Assembly: GCA_028821395.1 (NCBI GenBank)
Contig: JAPPGP010000222.1
Coordinates: 31,861 to 95,860, forward strand
Source: Defluviicoccus sp.
GTDB lineage: Bacteria; Pseudomonadota; Alphaproteobacteria; MPNO01
DNA: 64,000 bases
Direction: 5' to 3'
The notes under the pieces were generated by a model, which was not told the origin of the DNA, did no database searches, and was given only the letters and a program-made list of their open reading frames with translations. This document shows, piece by piece, positions 17,028-26,446 of the stretch (positions are counted from its first letter, which is position 1; the number at the start of each line of letters is the position of its first letter). The translations under genes and the position numbers were made by a program.

Positions 17028-18973
17028 ACGAGCGCGAGCGCGATCCAGGGAAACACGGTGACCAGGATCAGGACGACCAGCATGGTCAGCGCGAACGGCG
17101 CGGCACCCCAGAAGATGTCCTCCACCTTGATGCGCCGGTCCTGCAGGTTGTTGTGGATCACGAAGCAGGCCAGGCCGAGCGGCGGCGTCAACAGCCCGAT
17201 CTCGACCGCGATGATGGTCACGATCCCGAACCAGACGAGGTCGATGTCGAACGAGGCGAGCGCCGGCACCGCGAGCGGCACGGTGATCAGCATGATCGAA
17301 CCGGCATCCAGAATGGTCCCGAGGAGAATCAGCACGACGATGTAGACCGCGAGCAGGCCGGCATAGCCGAGCCCCGACGCGAGGATGTACTGCTCCATCA
17401 GGTTGGGGACGCCGGACATGGCGATCGTCCGGGAGTAGAGCTGGGCCGCGATCAGCAGGAAGCAGATCGCCGCGGTCACGTGCCCGGTCTCCGACAGCGC
17501 TTCCCAGAAGGTCTTCCAGGTCAGCTTTCGCTTGACCAGCGTCAGGATCAGCGCGCCCAGCGCGCCGACCGCGCCCGCCTCGGTCGCCGTGAACACCCCG
17601 CCATAGATCCCGCCGAGCACGATCAAGATCAAGAGCACGATGGGCGCGATCTTGGTCGCGAGCTCGCGAGCGGACATCTCCGAGCGGGTCTCGCGCTCCA
17701 GCGTCTCGCGCGAGGCGACGCGGTCGGGAAAGCGGTGCGCCATGAACCAGATCAGCGCGCAATAGGCCGCCGACAGCAGCAGACCGGGGACGACACCCGC
17801 GATGAACAAATCGCCGATCGACGTCTCGGCGAGGATCCCGAAGAGGATCAGCAGCAGGCTCGGCGGGATCAGCATGCCGAGCACCGACGAGCCCGCCACC
17901 ACGCCGACGGCGAAGCGCGGCCGGTAGCCGAGCCGCAGCATCTCCGGCACCGCGACCTTGGTGAAGACCGACGCGGAGGCGATCGAGGTCCCGGTCACCG
18001 CGGCGAAGACCGCGTTCGCCCCCACCGTCGCGGTCCCGAGCCCCGCCTTGAACCGTCGGAACAGGTGGTTGGCGACATCGTAGGTGTCCTTGCCGATGTC
18101 GGAGACGCTGACGAACAGCCCCATCAGCACGAACAGCGGGATGACGCCGAACTCGTAGCGCTGCAACCCTTCGGATGCCGCCAGCGCCATCAGTCTCCCG
18201 GCGATCTCGAAATTGTCGCGCATGATCCAGACGCAGACGAAGGAGAGCAGCGAGAGCGCGACCCCGACATGGACGCCGACATAGACCAGGAACAGGACGA
18301 AGAGCACCGAAATCACAGCGATCTGCGCCCGGCTGAAGTCGAACGCGGTGCCGAGGGCGAGGAAGACCAGCGCGACGGCGATGGCGGCGGCGATGCCCGC
18401 GAGCGGACCGCCCAGCTCCCGGTCGCCCTCCCGCCGCTGGCGCGCGATGAACCGGAGATCGACCCGCAGCTCGCGCAGGAACTGGACCGCGCAGAACCCC
18501 GCGCCGAGGACCAGAAAGAGCTTGAAGGGCCAGATCGCGATCGTCACGTCGCCCTCCAGCCCGGCATAGGTGTTGCGCTCCCAGGCCCGCTCGAAGATCG
18601 GCAGGACATAGAGGACGATCCCCGCCATCAGGACGGCGCCGGCGAGGTGGTAAATCGCCTGCAGGGTATGGCCGAGCATCGCCCGGGAGCTGAGCAGGCG
18701 GCCGATCAGGACGTCGGAACGCGTCATCCGCCCGCCCCGGAGCGCGGCGGCGAGCTGGACGAAGACGATGGCGACGATCGACAGCTCGATCAGCAGCGGC
18801 ACGCCGCTGATCGGCGCGCTGAACAGGAACCGCGCGAACACGTCGGCGTTGATCGCCACCATGATCGCGAAGATCCAGAGCGTGCCGATCGCGTTCAGCC
18901 CGGAGATCGCCCAATCGACCGCGACCATGGGGTCGCAGCGCCGCACCGCGCCGGGGGCGGACCTGTCGGCCAT
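17024..18973 (-). CDS. TRAP transporter fused QM permease, system 2
   Basis: A 649-residue protein joining a DctQ-like domain (about residues 15-200, four helices) to a DctM-like domain (about 210-649). DctM hallmarks include TGTSIASASVFTKVAVPEM, LIPPSLLLILFGILAETSIGDLF and AGVVPGLLL. Fused QM permeases are a known TRAP variant. It acts with the binding protein encoded just upstream on the same strand. The final four bases overlap the end of the convergent GST gene. Substrate unknown, probably an organic acid used by the enzymes between this system and system 1. Confidence 0.9.
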   Translation of the reverse strand: MADRSAPGAVRRCDPMVAVDWAISGLNAIGTLWIFAIMVAINADVFARFLFSAPISGVPLLIELSIVAIVFVQLAAALRGGRMTRSDVLIGRLLSSRAMLGHTLQAIYHLAGAVLMAGIVLYVLPIFERAWERNTYAGLEGDVTIAIWPFKLFLVLGAGFCAVQFLRELRVDLRFIARQRREGDRELGGPLAGIAAAIAVALVFLALGTAFDFSRAQIAVISVLFVLFLVYVGVHVGVALSLLSFVCVWIMRDNFEIAGRLMALAASEGLQRYEFGVIPLFVLMGLFVSVSDIGKDTYDVANHLFRRFKAGLGTATVGANAVFAAVTGTSIASASVFTKVAVPEMLRLGYRPRFAVGVVAGSSVLGMLIPPSLLLILFGILAETSIGDLFIAGVVPGLLLSAAYCALIWFMAHRFPDRVASRETLERETRSEMSARELATKIAPIVLLILIVLGGIYGGVFTATEAGAVGALGALILTLVKRKLTWKTFWEALSETGHVTAAICFLLIAAQLYSRTIAMSGVPNLMEQYILASGLGYAGLLAVYIVVLILLGTILDAGSIMLITVPLAVPALASFDIDLVWFGIVTIIAVEIGLLTPPLGLACFVIHNNLQDRRIKVEDIFWGAAPFALTMLVVLILVTVFPWIALALV

Positions 18974-18996
18974 CGGCTATGCGCTCAGGCGAGCTT

Positions 18997-19031
18997 CCCC
19001 GGGCACGGCCGCGCGGTGCGGGCGCCCGGGG
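18997..19031. other. Intercistronic hairpin after the dctP-type gene of TRAP system 2
   Basis: CCCCGGGC (18997-19004) pairs perfectly with GCCCGGGG (19024-19031), enclosing a further GCAC/GTGC pairing. It lies between the binding-protein stop and the fused permease start on the minus strand and has no T-run, so it is probably a stability or attenuation element. Confidence 0.5.
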
Positions 19032-19049
19032 CGGGTCCGCGAAACGAGG

Positions 19050-20126
19050 CTATTCCCTGTCCCAGTCGCGGACGATCTCGGCCTTGGCGTCGCGCAGGCC
19101 CTGCATGTAGGCCGCGAGCACGCGCTGCCCCGGCTGGCCCTTCTTCTCCAGCCTCTCCGCCCACTGCTTGGCGACGTTGGGCAGGGCCCGCGCCCAGCGT
19201 TCCCGCTCCTCCGCCGGGAAGTCGGAGATCTTGGCTCCGGCCTTGGCCATGATGGATTCGAATTTTTTCGATTTGCCCAGGCTGACCGCCGCGTGGCGGT
19301 CCTGCCAGCCAACCGCCACCTCTCGGAAGATCGTCTGCACCCAGCCGGGCAGCTTCTTCCAGGAATCGGTGTTGACGCTGAGCCCGGTGGCGGCGATCGC
19401 GCCGAAATTGACCTTGGTGAGGTAGGGCGCCGATTGGTAGATCTTGTAGGGGAAGCCCAGCCCCCAGGAGACCGGGTAGCCGGAATAGACGCCGTTCTTG
19501 ATGTGCAGATAGGCCTGAGCCATGCTCGAGCTCACCACCACCGCGCCGGTATTGAGCAGGTAGTTGCCCATCGTGCCGCTGGCGCCGAGCTTGCGCCCCT
19601 TCAGGTCCTCGTAGCGCTTCACCGGATACTTGGTCATCAGGTGGATCGTGTCGTTGACCCCGGTGCCGAGATAGACCTGGTTGTAGCCGTGCCACACCTT
19701 GCCCATCTCCGGCACCTGTTTGTGGACGTCGCGCATGATCCGGGTCAGGGCATGGACGTCGGCGGTGCCGAACGGGACGTAGGTGGAGACGTTCTCCAGC
19801 GGCAGCTTGGATTCCTCGAAGACGTGGATCTGCACGCCCACGTCGGCGATGCCGTCCTCGACCGCCTCCAGCACTTCGTGAAACTTCGCGAGCGTGAAGG
19901 AATAGGCCTGGGTCCACTCGATCCTGAAGTCCTTGCCCGAGGCGGCGATCCGCTTGTCGATTTCGGGGACGAAGTATTCCTTGGTGACCTGGACCGGGGT
20001 GACGATCGGCGGCGGCGCGCCGACCACGGTGAGCTTGATCGTCTTCGCATGAGCCGCGCCGGCGACAAGCGGAATCGCCGCCGCGCCGAGGACGAGGCAC
20101 GCGTGCATTCGCCGAGTCGAAACCAT
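19050..20126 (-). CDS. TRAP transporter substrate-binding protein (DctP-type), system 2
   Basis: A 358-residue periplasmic protein with a signal peptide at about residues 1-27 (cleaving after AHA). It has DctP-type segments such as YSFTLAKFHEVLEAVEDGIADVGVQ and LKGRKLGASGTMGNYLLNTGAVVV. The ATG at 20126 follows a GGGAGG ribosome site seven bases upstream; the longer frame to 20204 has a hydrophilic non-signal N-terminus and is rejected. It is paired with the fused QM permease and divergent from the FAD monooxygenase gene. Confidence 0.9.
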   Translation of the reverse strand: MVSTRRMHACLVLGAAAIPLVAGAAHAKTIKLTVVGAPPPIVTPVQVTKEYFVPEIDKRIAASGKDFRIEWTQAYSFTLAKFHEVLEAVEDGIADVGVQIHVFEESKLPLENVSTYVPFGTADVHALTRIMRDVHKQVPEMGKVWHGYNQVYLGTGVNDTIHLMTKYPVKRYEDLKGRKLGASGTMGNYLLNTGAVVVSSSMAQAYLHIKNGVYSGYPVSWGLGFPYKIYQSAPYLTKVNFGAIAATGLSVNTDSWKKLPGWVQTIFREVAVGWQDRHAAVSLGKSKKFESIMAKAGAKISDFPAEERERWARALPNVAKQWAERLEKKGQPGQRVLAAYMQGLRDAKAEIVRDWDRE

Positions 20127-20192
20127 TTCAATCCTCCCATCCGCGGGCTTGGTTCTTGCAGCCAAGCGGAAGCGTAGCACCCGGGCTTCGGC

Positions 20193-21485
20193 GTGCCCAT
20201 GCATCCCGACCGCGGAGTGTGGTTAACTTGGGCGGGACATGCGAAAGGCGGGCGCGCCATCTCGGACAAACCGCATGCGCTGGTGATCGGCGGCTCGGTC
20301 GGCGGGCTGCTCGCCGCCAGCCTGCTGCGTCAGGCGGGCTGGGAAGCGACGGTGTTCGAACGGACCGTGGGCGACCTCACCGGGCGCGGGGCGGGTCTCG
20401 GCCTTTCCGCCCAGCTGCTCGAGATCATGGACCGCATCGGCGCGCGGTTCGAGCCGTCGGCCGGGGTCGCGCATCTCAGCCAGGTCTGGATGAAGCGCGA
20501 CGGCTCGATCGCCTTCGATCTCCACCGCCCGACGGTGGGCAGCAGCTGGGCCCGGGTGTACCGGCCGCTGCGCGATGCGGTGCCGGCGGGGATCTACCGC
20601 CAGGGGATGACGCTGCGGCGCGTCGAACAGGATACAGGGTCGGTTACCGCGCTCTTCGAGGACGGGACCCGCGTCGCCGCGGACCTGCTGGTCGCCGCCG
20701 ACGGCGTGTTCTCCACCGTGCGGCGGCAGCTGATGCCGGAGACCGAACCGCGCTACGCCAGCTACGTCGCCTGGCGCGGCATCGTCGAGGAGCAGGACGT
20801 GCCGCGGGAGACCGTCGCCGGCATCGGCGGCCGGATCGTCTTCTGCTTCCCGCCGGGCGAGCTGCTCCTGACCATGGCGGTGCCGGGTCCGGGGGAGGAC
20901 ATGCGGCCGGGTCGCCGGCGCATCTACTTCATCTGGTACCGCCCGGCGGGCGCCGAAGCGCTCGACGACCTGTTCACCGACGAGGACGGCACGAACCACG
21001 GTATCTCGATTCCGCCGCCGCTCATACGGCCGGCGCTGGTCGCCGCGATGAAGGCCGACGCCCGGGAGCGGCTGCCAACCGTGGCCGCGGACATCGTCGA
21101 GCGCGTGCCGCAACCGCTGCTGCAGGCGATAACGGACATGGAATCAGCACGAATGGTGCATGGCCGGGTCGCGGTGATGGGCGATGCCGCTTTCGTCGCC
21201 CGGCCGCATTCCATCGGCGGGGTCTCGAAGGCCGCGCTGGATGCACAATGCCTCGCGGATACGCTGGAGGCTTTGGGGGATACAGGTGCCGCGCTCGCGC
21301 GGTTCGAAACCGAGCAGCTCGAATTCGGGCGCCGGCTGGTGGCGCATTCGCGCTATCTGGGTGCGTTTCTCGAACACGGCGCGGACGCGCCGCCCGCCGA
21401 TCCCGAGCGCATCATTCGGGACTACGGCGCCCCCAACCTGCTGCTCGACGTCGACCCCGCCCGATTCCAGGCAAGGATGCATTAG
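20193..21485 (+). CDS. FAD-dependent aromatic-type monooxygenase
   Basis: A protein of about 430 residues with the dinucleotide motif VIGGSVGGLLAASLLR (near residues 31-46), the second FAD motif LLVAADGVFSTVRR and the third motif RVAVMGDAAFVARPHSIGGVSKAALDA. The layout resembles 2,6-dihydroxypyridine 3-hydroxylase and related single-component hydroxylases. The exact start is uncertain: the first 24 residues precede the conserved fold and no clear ribosome site decides between the ATG at 20193 and an internal GTG. It probably hydroxylates an electron-rich ring using NAD(P)H. Confidence 0.82.
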   Translation: MPMHPDRGVWLTWAGHAKGGRAISDKPHALVIGGSVGGLLAASLLRQAGWEATVFERTVGDLTGRGAGLGLSAQLLEIMDRIGARFEPSAGVAHLSQVWMKRDGSIAFDLHRPTVGSSWARVYRPLRDAVPAGIYRQGMTLRRVEQDTGSVTALFEDGTRVAADLLVAADGVFSTVRRQLMPETEPRYASYVAWRGIVEEQDVPRETVAGIGGRIVFCFPPGELLLTMAVPGPGEDMRPGRRRIYFIWYRPAGAEALDDLFTDEDGTNHGISIPPPLIRPALVAAMKADARERLPTVAADIVERVPQPLLQAITDMESARMVHGRVAVMGDAAFVARPHSIGGVSKAALDAQCLADTLEALGDTGAALARFETEQLEFGRRLVAHSRYLGAFLEHGADAPPADPERIIRDYGAPNLLLDVDPARFQARMH

Positions 21486-21531
21486 TGTCGTGTTTCAGAA
21501 ATTCCTGTCTCTTCAAATCCCGTCCCCGCTG

Positions 21532-21642
21532 CGTCATGGCCGGACTTGTTCCGGCCATCCATGCTGCCGCCGCCTCGCCACCTCCGGCAACGTCCGGATT
21601 TTGCCCCGACCATGGATGCCCGGAACAAGTCCGGGCGTGACG
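21532..21642. repeat. Inverted pair of palindromic REP-like units
   Basis: Two 32-base units occur at 21532-21563 and 21611-21642 in opposite orientation. They share the core CCGGACTTGTTCCGG and differ at only a few outer positions. Each unit is itself palindromic. Variants of the same unit recur at 26399-26424, 39841-39872, 39920-39951 and 40021-40044. The pair fills most of the 239-base gap between the monooxygenase and VOC genes and could act as an mRNA 3' stabiliser or terminator-like element. Confidence 0.75.
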
Positions 21643-21724
21643 GGTGGAGAGACGGGGCATCGAAAGGCAACGAACTTCGGAACGGGCACACTAGCATCGC
21701 AAGACCGACCAAGGAGGCGAATCC

Positions 21725-22159
21725 ATGAGCGAGACCCAAACCGACGCCCCGCGTCTCAACTGGCAGGGCTCGATCCACGAAGGCATCCCGGTTGCCACCG
21801 AGAAGCTGGACGCGTGCATCGACTTCTACACCAAGGTGCTGGATCTCAAGCTGCTGCCGCGCCCCAAGGCGCTGGACGATCTCGGCCCCGGCGCCTGGCT
21901 CGGCGACGAGAACGACAACGTCCAGTTCCACCTCATCGCCAACGACGTCGCGCTAAAGCCGGCGGAGGACGCCAATATCGAGCCCGCCGGGCGCCACACC
22001 GCCTGGCGCATCGGCGACGTCGATGCGTTTCGCGGCCGCATGCGCGCGCTCGGCGTCCATTTCGAGGAGATCTCGAACCTGCTCGGCGAGCCCCAGCTCT
22101 TCGTCACCGATCCCCAGGGCCACACCTGGGAGTTCCAAGGACCCATTGGCTCGAAGTGA
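21725..22159 (+). CDS. VOC-family (glyoxalase/bleomycin-resistance fold) protein
   Basis: A 144-residue single-domain VOC protein with two beta-alpha-beta-beta-beta modules: IPVATEKLDACIDFYTKVLDLKLLPRP, and later DVDAFRGRMRALGVHFEE followed by LFVTDPQGHTWEFQGP. The HTWEF ending is a common metal-site strand. AAGGAGG ribosome site just upstream. Members are isomerases, extradiol dioxygenases or binding proteins; which applies is not readable here. Confidence 0.8.
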   Translation: MSETQTDAPRLNWQGSIHEGIPVATEKLDACIDFYTKVLDLKLLPRPKALDDLGPGAWLGDENDNVQFHLIANDVALKPAEDANIEPAGRHTAWRIGDVDAFRGRMRALGVHFEEISNLLGEPQLFVTDPQGHTWEFQGPIGSK

Positions 22160-22216
22160 GGCGCTCCGATCCGGGACGCTCGACCGCCCGCGTCGCCGCT
22201 GCAAGGGGGGATCGGC

Positions 22217-23785
22217 CTACGCGCCGTCTTCGCCCCTGGCCTCGATCCACATCTCGCGCAACGCGTCTCGCCTGATCTTGCCGCGGTCGGATTTGGGGAG
22301 CGAATCGGCGAACACCACCGCCTTGGGGCACTTGAACGCGGGCAGGCTCGCCGCGCAATGCGCGTCGATTTCGGCCTCGCCGAGCGCGCGCCCGGGTCTC
22401 GCCACCACGTAGCACACCACCTCCTCGCCGTAGATCGGGTCGGGCACGCCGACGGCGGCGGCTTCGATTATGTCGTCGTGGCGCATCAGGATGTGGTCGA
22501 TCTCCAGCGGGGCGATATTGACCCCGCCCCGGATGATCAAGTCCTTGGTCCGGCCGGTGACCCGCACGAACCCGTCCTCGTCCATGGTCGCGAGATCGCC
22601 GGTCCTGAGCCGCGCCAGGCTGTGGTCCTCCCACACCCCGTCGGGCGAGATCGTGGCGCGGCTGGTCTGCGGCCCGCCGACGGTGACCTCGCCCTCGACG
22701 CCCGGCGGGCAGGGCTTGCCGTCCGCGTCGACGATGACGAATTCCTGGTGCCTGGCGGGCGGGCCGACGGTGCCCATGCGCCGCCGGTCGTGCCGGTTGC
22801 CGCAGATCCATCCCGCCTCGGACATGCCGTAGAGCTGGAGCAGGGTGACGCCGTACATCTCCTCGAAGCTGCGCCACTGGTCGGGGCTGAGCGGCGCCGT
22901 CGAGCAGGTCATCAGGCGCAGCGTCGGCACGTCGTCGGCGGCGATCCCGGCGGGCTCGTTGAGCAACATGTTCACCACCGTCGGCACGCCGGCGGCGAAG
23001 GTGATGCCGCAATCCCGGATCCAGCCGAAGAACCGCCCGTGCGAGAAGCGCCGGGCGATGTGTAGGGTGAGACCGGTCTGGAGGAAGGGCATCAGGCTGA
23101 GGATCTGGGCCGAGTTCCACCCGAAGGAGCGGTATTCGAGCGTGCGATCGTCCGCTGTCAGCCCCAGCATGTCGAGGGTGGACAATCCGCTCAGCCAATA
23201 CGCGGTGTGGTCGAAGACGACGCATTTGGGCTTCGACGTGGTGCCCGAGGTGCAGAAGATCGCGGCGATGTCGGAAATGCCGTTGGCGGTCTCCACTTCG
23301 GGGCTCGCCGGCACCTCCCGCAGCCGGGCGAAGAAGCCGGCGCCGTCCCAGTCCCCGAAGATCTCGCGCGCCGCCGGGCTTCCGGCACCCATCGCCGCCG
23401 CGTCGAGGTCCTGGTGAACGAAGGTGAAGCGGGGCCCGATATTGGCGAGGATCTCGCCGACATGGGCCGCGTTCATCTCGACATTGAGTGGGCACACCAC
23501 CGCGCCGAGACGCCAGATGCCGAGCCAGAGGACCAGCTTCTCCAGGCTCTCCTCCGACAGCAGCGCGACCCGGTCGCCGTGCCCGACGCCGCGAGTGCCG
23601 AGGAAATTGGCGACCCGGTTCGCCGCCGCGTGCAGCGTGGCGAAGTCGATCCTTCTGTCCCGGTCGAGATCGACGATGGCGGTCTTGCCGGGGTGCCGGT
23701 CGCGGTAGCGCGCGAGCAGCGCGGCCACCGGCTCGATGGGAAGCGCGAGGTCGTGCTCGCGGGTCGCGCGCTCGAAGATCGTCAT
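22217..23785 (-). CDS. Acyl/aryl-CoA synthetase (AMP-binding family)
   Basis: A 522-residue ANL-superfamily enzyme that activates a carboxylic acid with ATP to the CoA thioester. The P-loop is FCTSGTTSKPK (about 177-187). Other motifs are YGMSEAGW, RTGDLATMDEDG and GRTKDLIIRGGVNI, and the C-terminal catalytic lysine is in PKSDRGKIRR. A GGAGGAGC ribosome site precedes the ATG at 23785. The gene is co-oriented with psuG, whose stop lies eight bases upstream. Likely substrates are medium-chain or aromatic acids. Confidence 0.9.
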   Translation of the reverse strand: MTIFERATREHDLALPIEPVAALLARYRDRHPGKTAIVDLDRDRRIDFATLHAAANRVANFLGTRGVGHGDRVALLSEESLEKLVLWLGIWRLGAVVCPLNVEMNAAHVGEILANIGPRFTFVHQDLDAAAMGAGSPAAREIFGDWDGAGFFARLREVPASPEVETANGISDIAAIFCTSGTTSKPKCVVFDHTAYWLSGLSTLDMLGLTADDRTLEYRSFGWNSAQILSLMPFLQTGLTLHIARRFSHGRFFGWIRDCGITFAAGVPTVVNMLLNEPAGIAADDVPTLRLMTCSTAPLSPDQWRSFEEMYGVTLLQLYGMSEAGWICGNRHDRRRMGTVGPPARHQEFVIVDADGKPCPPGVEGEVTVGGPQTSRATISPDGVWEDHSLARLRTGDLATMDEDGFVRVTGRTKDLIIRGGVNIAPLEIDHILMRHDDIIEAAAVGVPDPIYGEEVVCYVVARPGRALGEAEIDAHCAASLPAFKCPKAVVFADSLPKSDRGKIRRDALREMWIEARGEDGA

Positions 23786-23792
23786 GCTCCTC

Positions 23793-24710
23793 CTATCTGC
23801 GGCACGCGGCGAGCGCCACCGCGATCCCGGCCGCGACAGCCGCGTTGCCTTCGAGCAGCGCGGCGTTGGCGGCGAGGCTCTCTCCGCCGGTGATCTCGGC
23901 GATCCGGTCGAGCAGGAAGGGGGTGAGCTCCTTGCCGCCGATCCCGGCGCGGCCGGCATCGCCGAGCGCATCGGCGATCGCCGCCTCGATTCGCTCCGGG
24001 TCCAGCGCCGCCGCTTCCGGCAGCGGGTTGGCGAAGACGATCCCGGCGCCGAGCCCGAGCGCGCGCTGGGCCGCGACGAGACGCGCCGCCGCCGCCGCGT
24101 CGTCGACCCTGTGCGGCACCGCGATGCCGCTCTCGCGCACGTAGAAGGCGGGCAGGACGCCGGTGCGGTAGCCGACGACCGGCACGCCCCTGGTCTCCAG
24201 GTACTCCATGGTCCGCGGCAAATCCAGGATCGACTTGGCGCCGGCGCAGACCACCGCGACCGGGGTTCGGCCGAGCTCCTCCAGATCGGCCGACACGTCG
24301 AGCGTCTGCTCCACCCCGCGGTGGACCCCGCCGATGCCGCCGGTGGCGAACACGGCGATGCCGGCGCGCGCGGCGGCGATCATCGTCGCCGCCACCGTGG
24401 TCGCCCCGTCTTGCCCGGTCGAAGCGGCGAAGGCGAGATCGCGCCGACTCACCTTCATCGCGTCCGGCTGCGACGCCAGACGCTCGACCTCGCGCTGCGC
24501 AAGCCCGACGGTCAGCGTGCCCGCGACGACGCCGATGAAGGCCGGCAGCGCGCCGCCCTCGCGCACCGCGCGGTCGAGCCCGGCGGCCACCTCCAGCGAC
24601 CTCGGATGCGGAAAGCCATGCGCGATGGCGGTGGTCTCCAGCGCCACCACCGGCCGGCCCGCGTCGAGCGCGGCCCGCACATCCTCGGAAACCCTGAACA
24701 CGTCCGCCAT
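23793..24710 (-). CDS. psuG: Pseudouridine-5'-phosphate glycosidase
   Basis: A 305-residue PsuG-family enzyme that reversibly cleaves pseudouridine 5'-phosphate to uracil and ribose 5-phosphate. Family hallmarks are VALETTAIAHGFPHPR near the N-terminus, VSRRDLAFA, ATGGIGGVHRG and VVCAGAKSILDLPRTMEYLET. The usual partner kinase PsuK is not adjacent, so pseudouridine phosphate must come from elsewhere. It is followed within eight bases by the acyl-CoA synthetase gene and is divergent from the family 5 binding-protein gene. Confidence 0.92.
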   Translation of the reverse strand: MADVFRVSEDVRAALDAGRPVVALETTAIAHGFPHPRSLEVAAGLDRAVREGGALPAFIGVVAGTLTVGLAQREVERLASQPDAMKVSRRDLAFAASTGQDGATTVAATMIAAARAGIAVFATGGIGGVHRGVEQTLDVSADLEELGRTPVAVVCAGAKSILDLPRTMEYLETRGVPVVGYRTGVLPAFYVRESGIAVPHRVDDAAAAARLVAAQRALGLGAGIVFANPLPEAAALDPERIEAAIADALGDAGRAGIGGKELTPFLLDRIAEITGGESLAANAALLEGNAAVAAGIAVALAACRR

Positions 24711-24808
24711 GGGCGGAAATTAGCAGCAGCGGCTACCGCGCCGCTATCCGAGGGCGTGCCGCGCGCCTATAGTTTTCGCTCGGAACCTGACCGGACAGGG
24801 GAAACAGG

Positions 24809-26338
24809 ATGTTGAAGCCACGCGCGATCGCCATCGCCGCAGCCGTGCTCGTCGCCGCCGCGCCGGCGCTGGGCCAGAAGGCCAAGAATACGCTCCGGGT
24901 CGGGTTCTACGACCCGATCCCCGGCGTCGACCTGGTATACGGCCCCAAGGGGGAGACCGCCTTCACGGCGCGCGCGGTGTTCGACACGCTGATCTCCTAC
25001 GACGAGCGGACCAAGAAGTTCGAGCCGCTGCTCGCCAAGTCCTGGAAGACGGTCAACCCGACGACCTACGAGTTCACCCTCCGCGACGACATAAAATTCC
25101 ATGACGGCTCGCCGCTCGATGCCGACGACGTGGTCTACACGCTCAACTTTCTCGCCGACCCCAAGGTCAAGTTCCGCATCAAGTCGCGCTTCCTGTGGAT
25201 CAAGAAGGCCGAGAAAGCCGGCTCGCACACCGTCCGGGTCACCACCAAGGGACCGCGCGCGGTGGCGCTCGCCCGCTTTGCGGTGAGCATCCCGATCTTC
25301 CCGTCGGACGTGCACGGGGCGCTCGAGAACAAGGCCGCGTTCGGCAAGAAGCCGGTCGGGACCGGCCCCTACAAGGTGGTCGCCTACGACCCCAATACCG
25401 GCGTCCGCATGGTGCGCAACCCGGATTACCGGCACGGCTCACCGTCCCGGCCGGCGGGGTCGATCGAGACCATCCACATCCTGCCGATTCCCGACGTGCA
25501 GAACCAGGTCGCGCTGCTGATCACCGGCGGGCTCGACATGATCCACAATGTGCCGAAGGACCAGGCCGAGAATCTGGCGCAGAACCCCGATCTCGCGGTC
25601 GCCGTCAGCAACGGCATCCTCTACCGCTACATCGCCTTCGATGCGATCGGGCGCACCGGTAGCGACGACCTCAAGGACGCCCGGGTCCGCCGGGCTCTGA
25701 TCCACGCCATCGACCGGGACTCGATCCGGCGCAACATCTTCGCGGGCGGCGATGCGGTGGAGAAGATGGATTCGATCTGCAAGCCGATCCAGATCGGCTG
25801 CGTATTCGACGTGAAGCCGCCGACCTACGACCCCAAGAAGGCCAAGGCATTGCTGGCGGAAGCCGGCAAGGCGGACCTGAAATTGCAGATCACCACCCTG
25901 CCGGAAGCCCGCAAGGTGGCCGAGGCCGTCGTCGGCTATCTCCGGGCGGTCGGCGTCAAGGCATCGATCAAGAGCGTCACCTTCGGCGCCTATCGCAAGC
26001 TGCAGCGAACCGGCAAGATCCAGACGCTGGTGCACCAGTTCAGCTCCGGCGGGGTGCCCGACACCGACGCTCTGGTCAGCTTCTATTTCGGCAGCAAGGC
26101 GCGCAACTATTACGGCGACAAGCAGATCGCCGGGTGGATGAAGCAGGCCGGGGCGTCGTTCGACATCGCCGCGCGCGAGGCGCTCTACCGCAAGATCTTC
26201 AACCGGATCAACGAGCAGGCCTATATCGTGCCGATCGCCGGCCTGCCCTCGGTGTTCGTGCACGCGAAGAACCTCGAGATCGACAAGGGGATCATCAACC
26301 CGTTCGGCGCGGATGTCAGCCGGATACGCTGGAAGTAG
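24809..26338 (+). CDS. Peptide/nickel-type ABC importer, substrate-binding protein (SBP_bac_5)
   Basis: A 509-residue periplasmic binding protein with a signal peptide (residues 1-22, APALG). Family 5 signatures are LRDDIKFHDGSPLDADDVVYTLNFL and DLKDARVRRALIHAIDRDSI. Such proteins deliver peptides, nickel or other ligands to Dpp/Opp-type permeases. The cognate membrane and ATPase genes are probably the dppBCDF-like set at 34926-38712, which lacks its own binding protein; the two are 8.6 kb apart and on opposite strands. A bidirectional hairpin terminator follows. Confidence 0.88.
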   Translation: MLKPRAIAIAAAVLVAAAPALGQKAKNTLRVGFYDPIPGVDLVYGPKGETAFTARAVFDTLISYDERTKKFEPLLAKSWKTVNPTTYEFTLRDDIKFHDGSPLDADDVVYTLNFLADPKVKFRIKSRFLWIKKAEKAGSHTVRVTTKGPRAVALARFAVSIPIFPSDVHGALENKAAFGKKPVGTGPYKVVAYDPNTGVRMVRNPDYRHGSPSRPAGSIETIHILPIPDVQNQVALLITGGLDMIHNVPKDQAENLAQNPDLAVAVSNGILYRYIAFDAIGRTGSDDLKDARVRRALIHAIDRDSIRRNIFAGGDAVEKMDSICKPIQIGCVFDVKPPTYDPKKAKALLAEAGKADLKLQITTLPEARKVAEAVVGYLRAVGVKASIKSVTFGAYRKLQRTGKIQTLVHQFSSGGVPDTDALVSFYFGSKARNYYGDKQIAGWMKQAGASFDIAAREALYRKIFNRINEQAYIVPIAGLPSVFVHAKNLEIDKGIINPFGADVSRIRWK

Positions 26339-26341
26339 CGC

Positions 26342-26397
26342 CCCTCGATACGGCGCTTCGCGCCTGCTCGGGATGAGGAAAAGACCCTCATCCCGAG
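26342..26397. terminator. Bidirectional hairpin between convergent genes
   Basis: CTCGGGATGAGG (26367-26378) pairs perfectly over 12 bp with CCTCATCCCGAG (26386-26397). The hairpin lies between the convergent family 5 binding-protein gene and the minus-strand gene ending at 26447. The preceding CCTCGATACGGCGCTTCGCG resembles a dispersed repeat that I know from other alphaproteobacterial genomes. No long T-run, so termination is likely Rho-assisted or structural. Confidence 0.6.
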
Positions 26398-26398
26398 T

Positions 26399-26424
26399 AG
26401 CCCCGGACTCGATCCGGGGCGTAA
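26399..26424. repeat. REP-like palindromic unit
   Basis: The palindrome CCCCGGACTCGATCCGGGG is a variant of the unit at 21532-21642 and 39841-40044. It stands right after the bidirectional hairpin between convergent genes. Confidence 0.6.
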
Positions 26425-26446
26425 CGAAGGGCGGGGCGGAAACGCC

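Noticed and set aside
16802..19252. 816-codon plus-strand frame opposite the fused TRAP permease
   Set aside because: Highly charged (D, R, E, H) composition is the mirror of membrane-protein codons; no start signal or motif.
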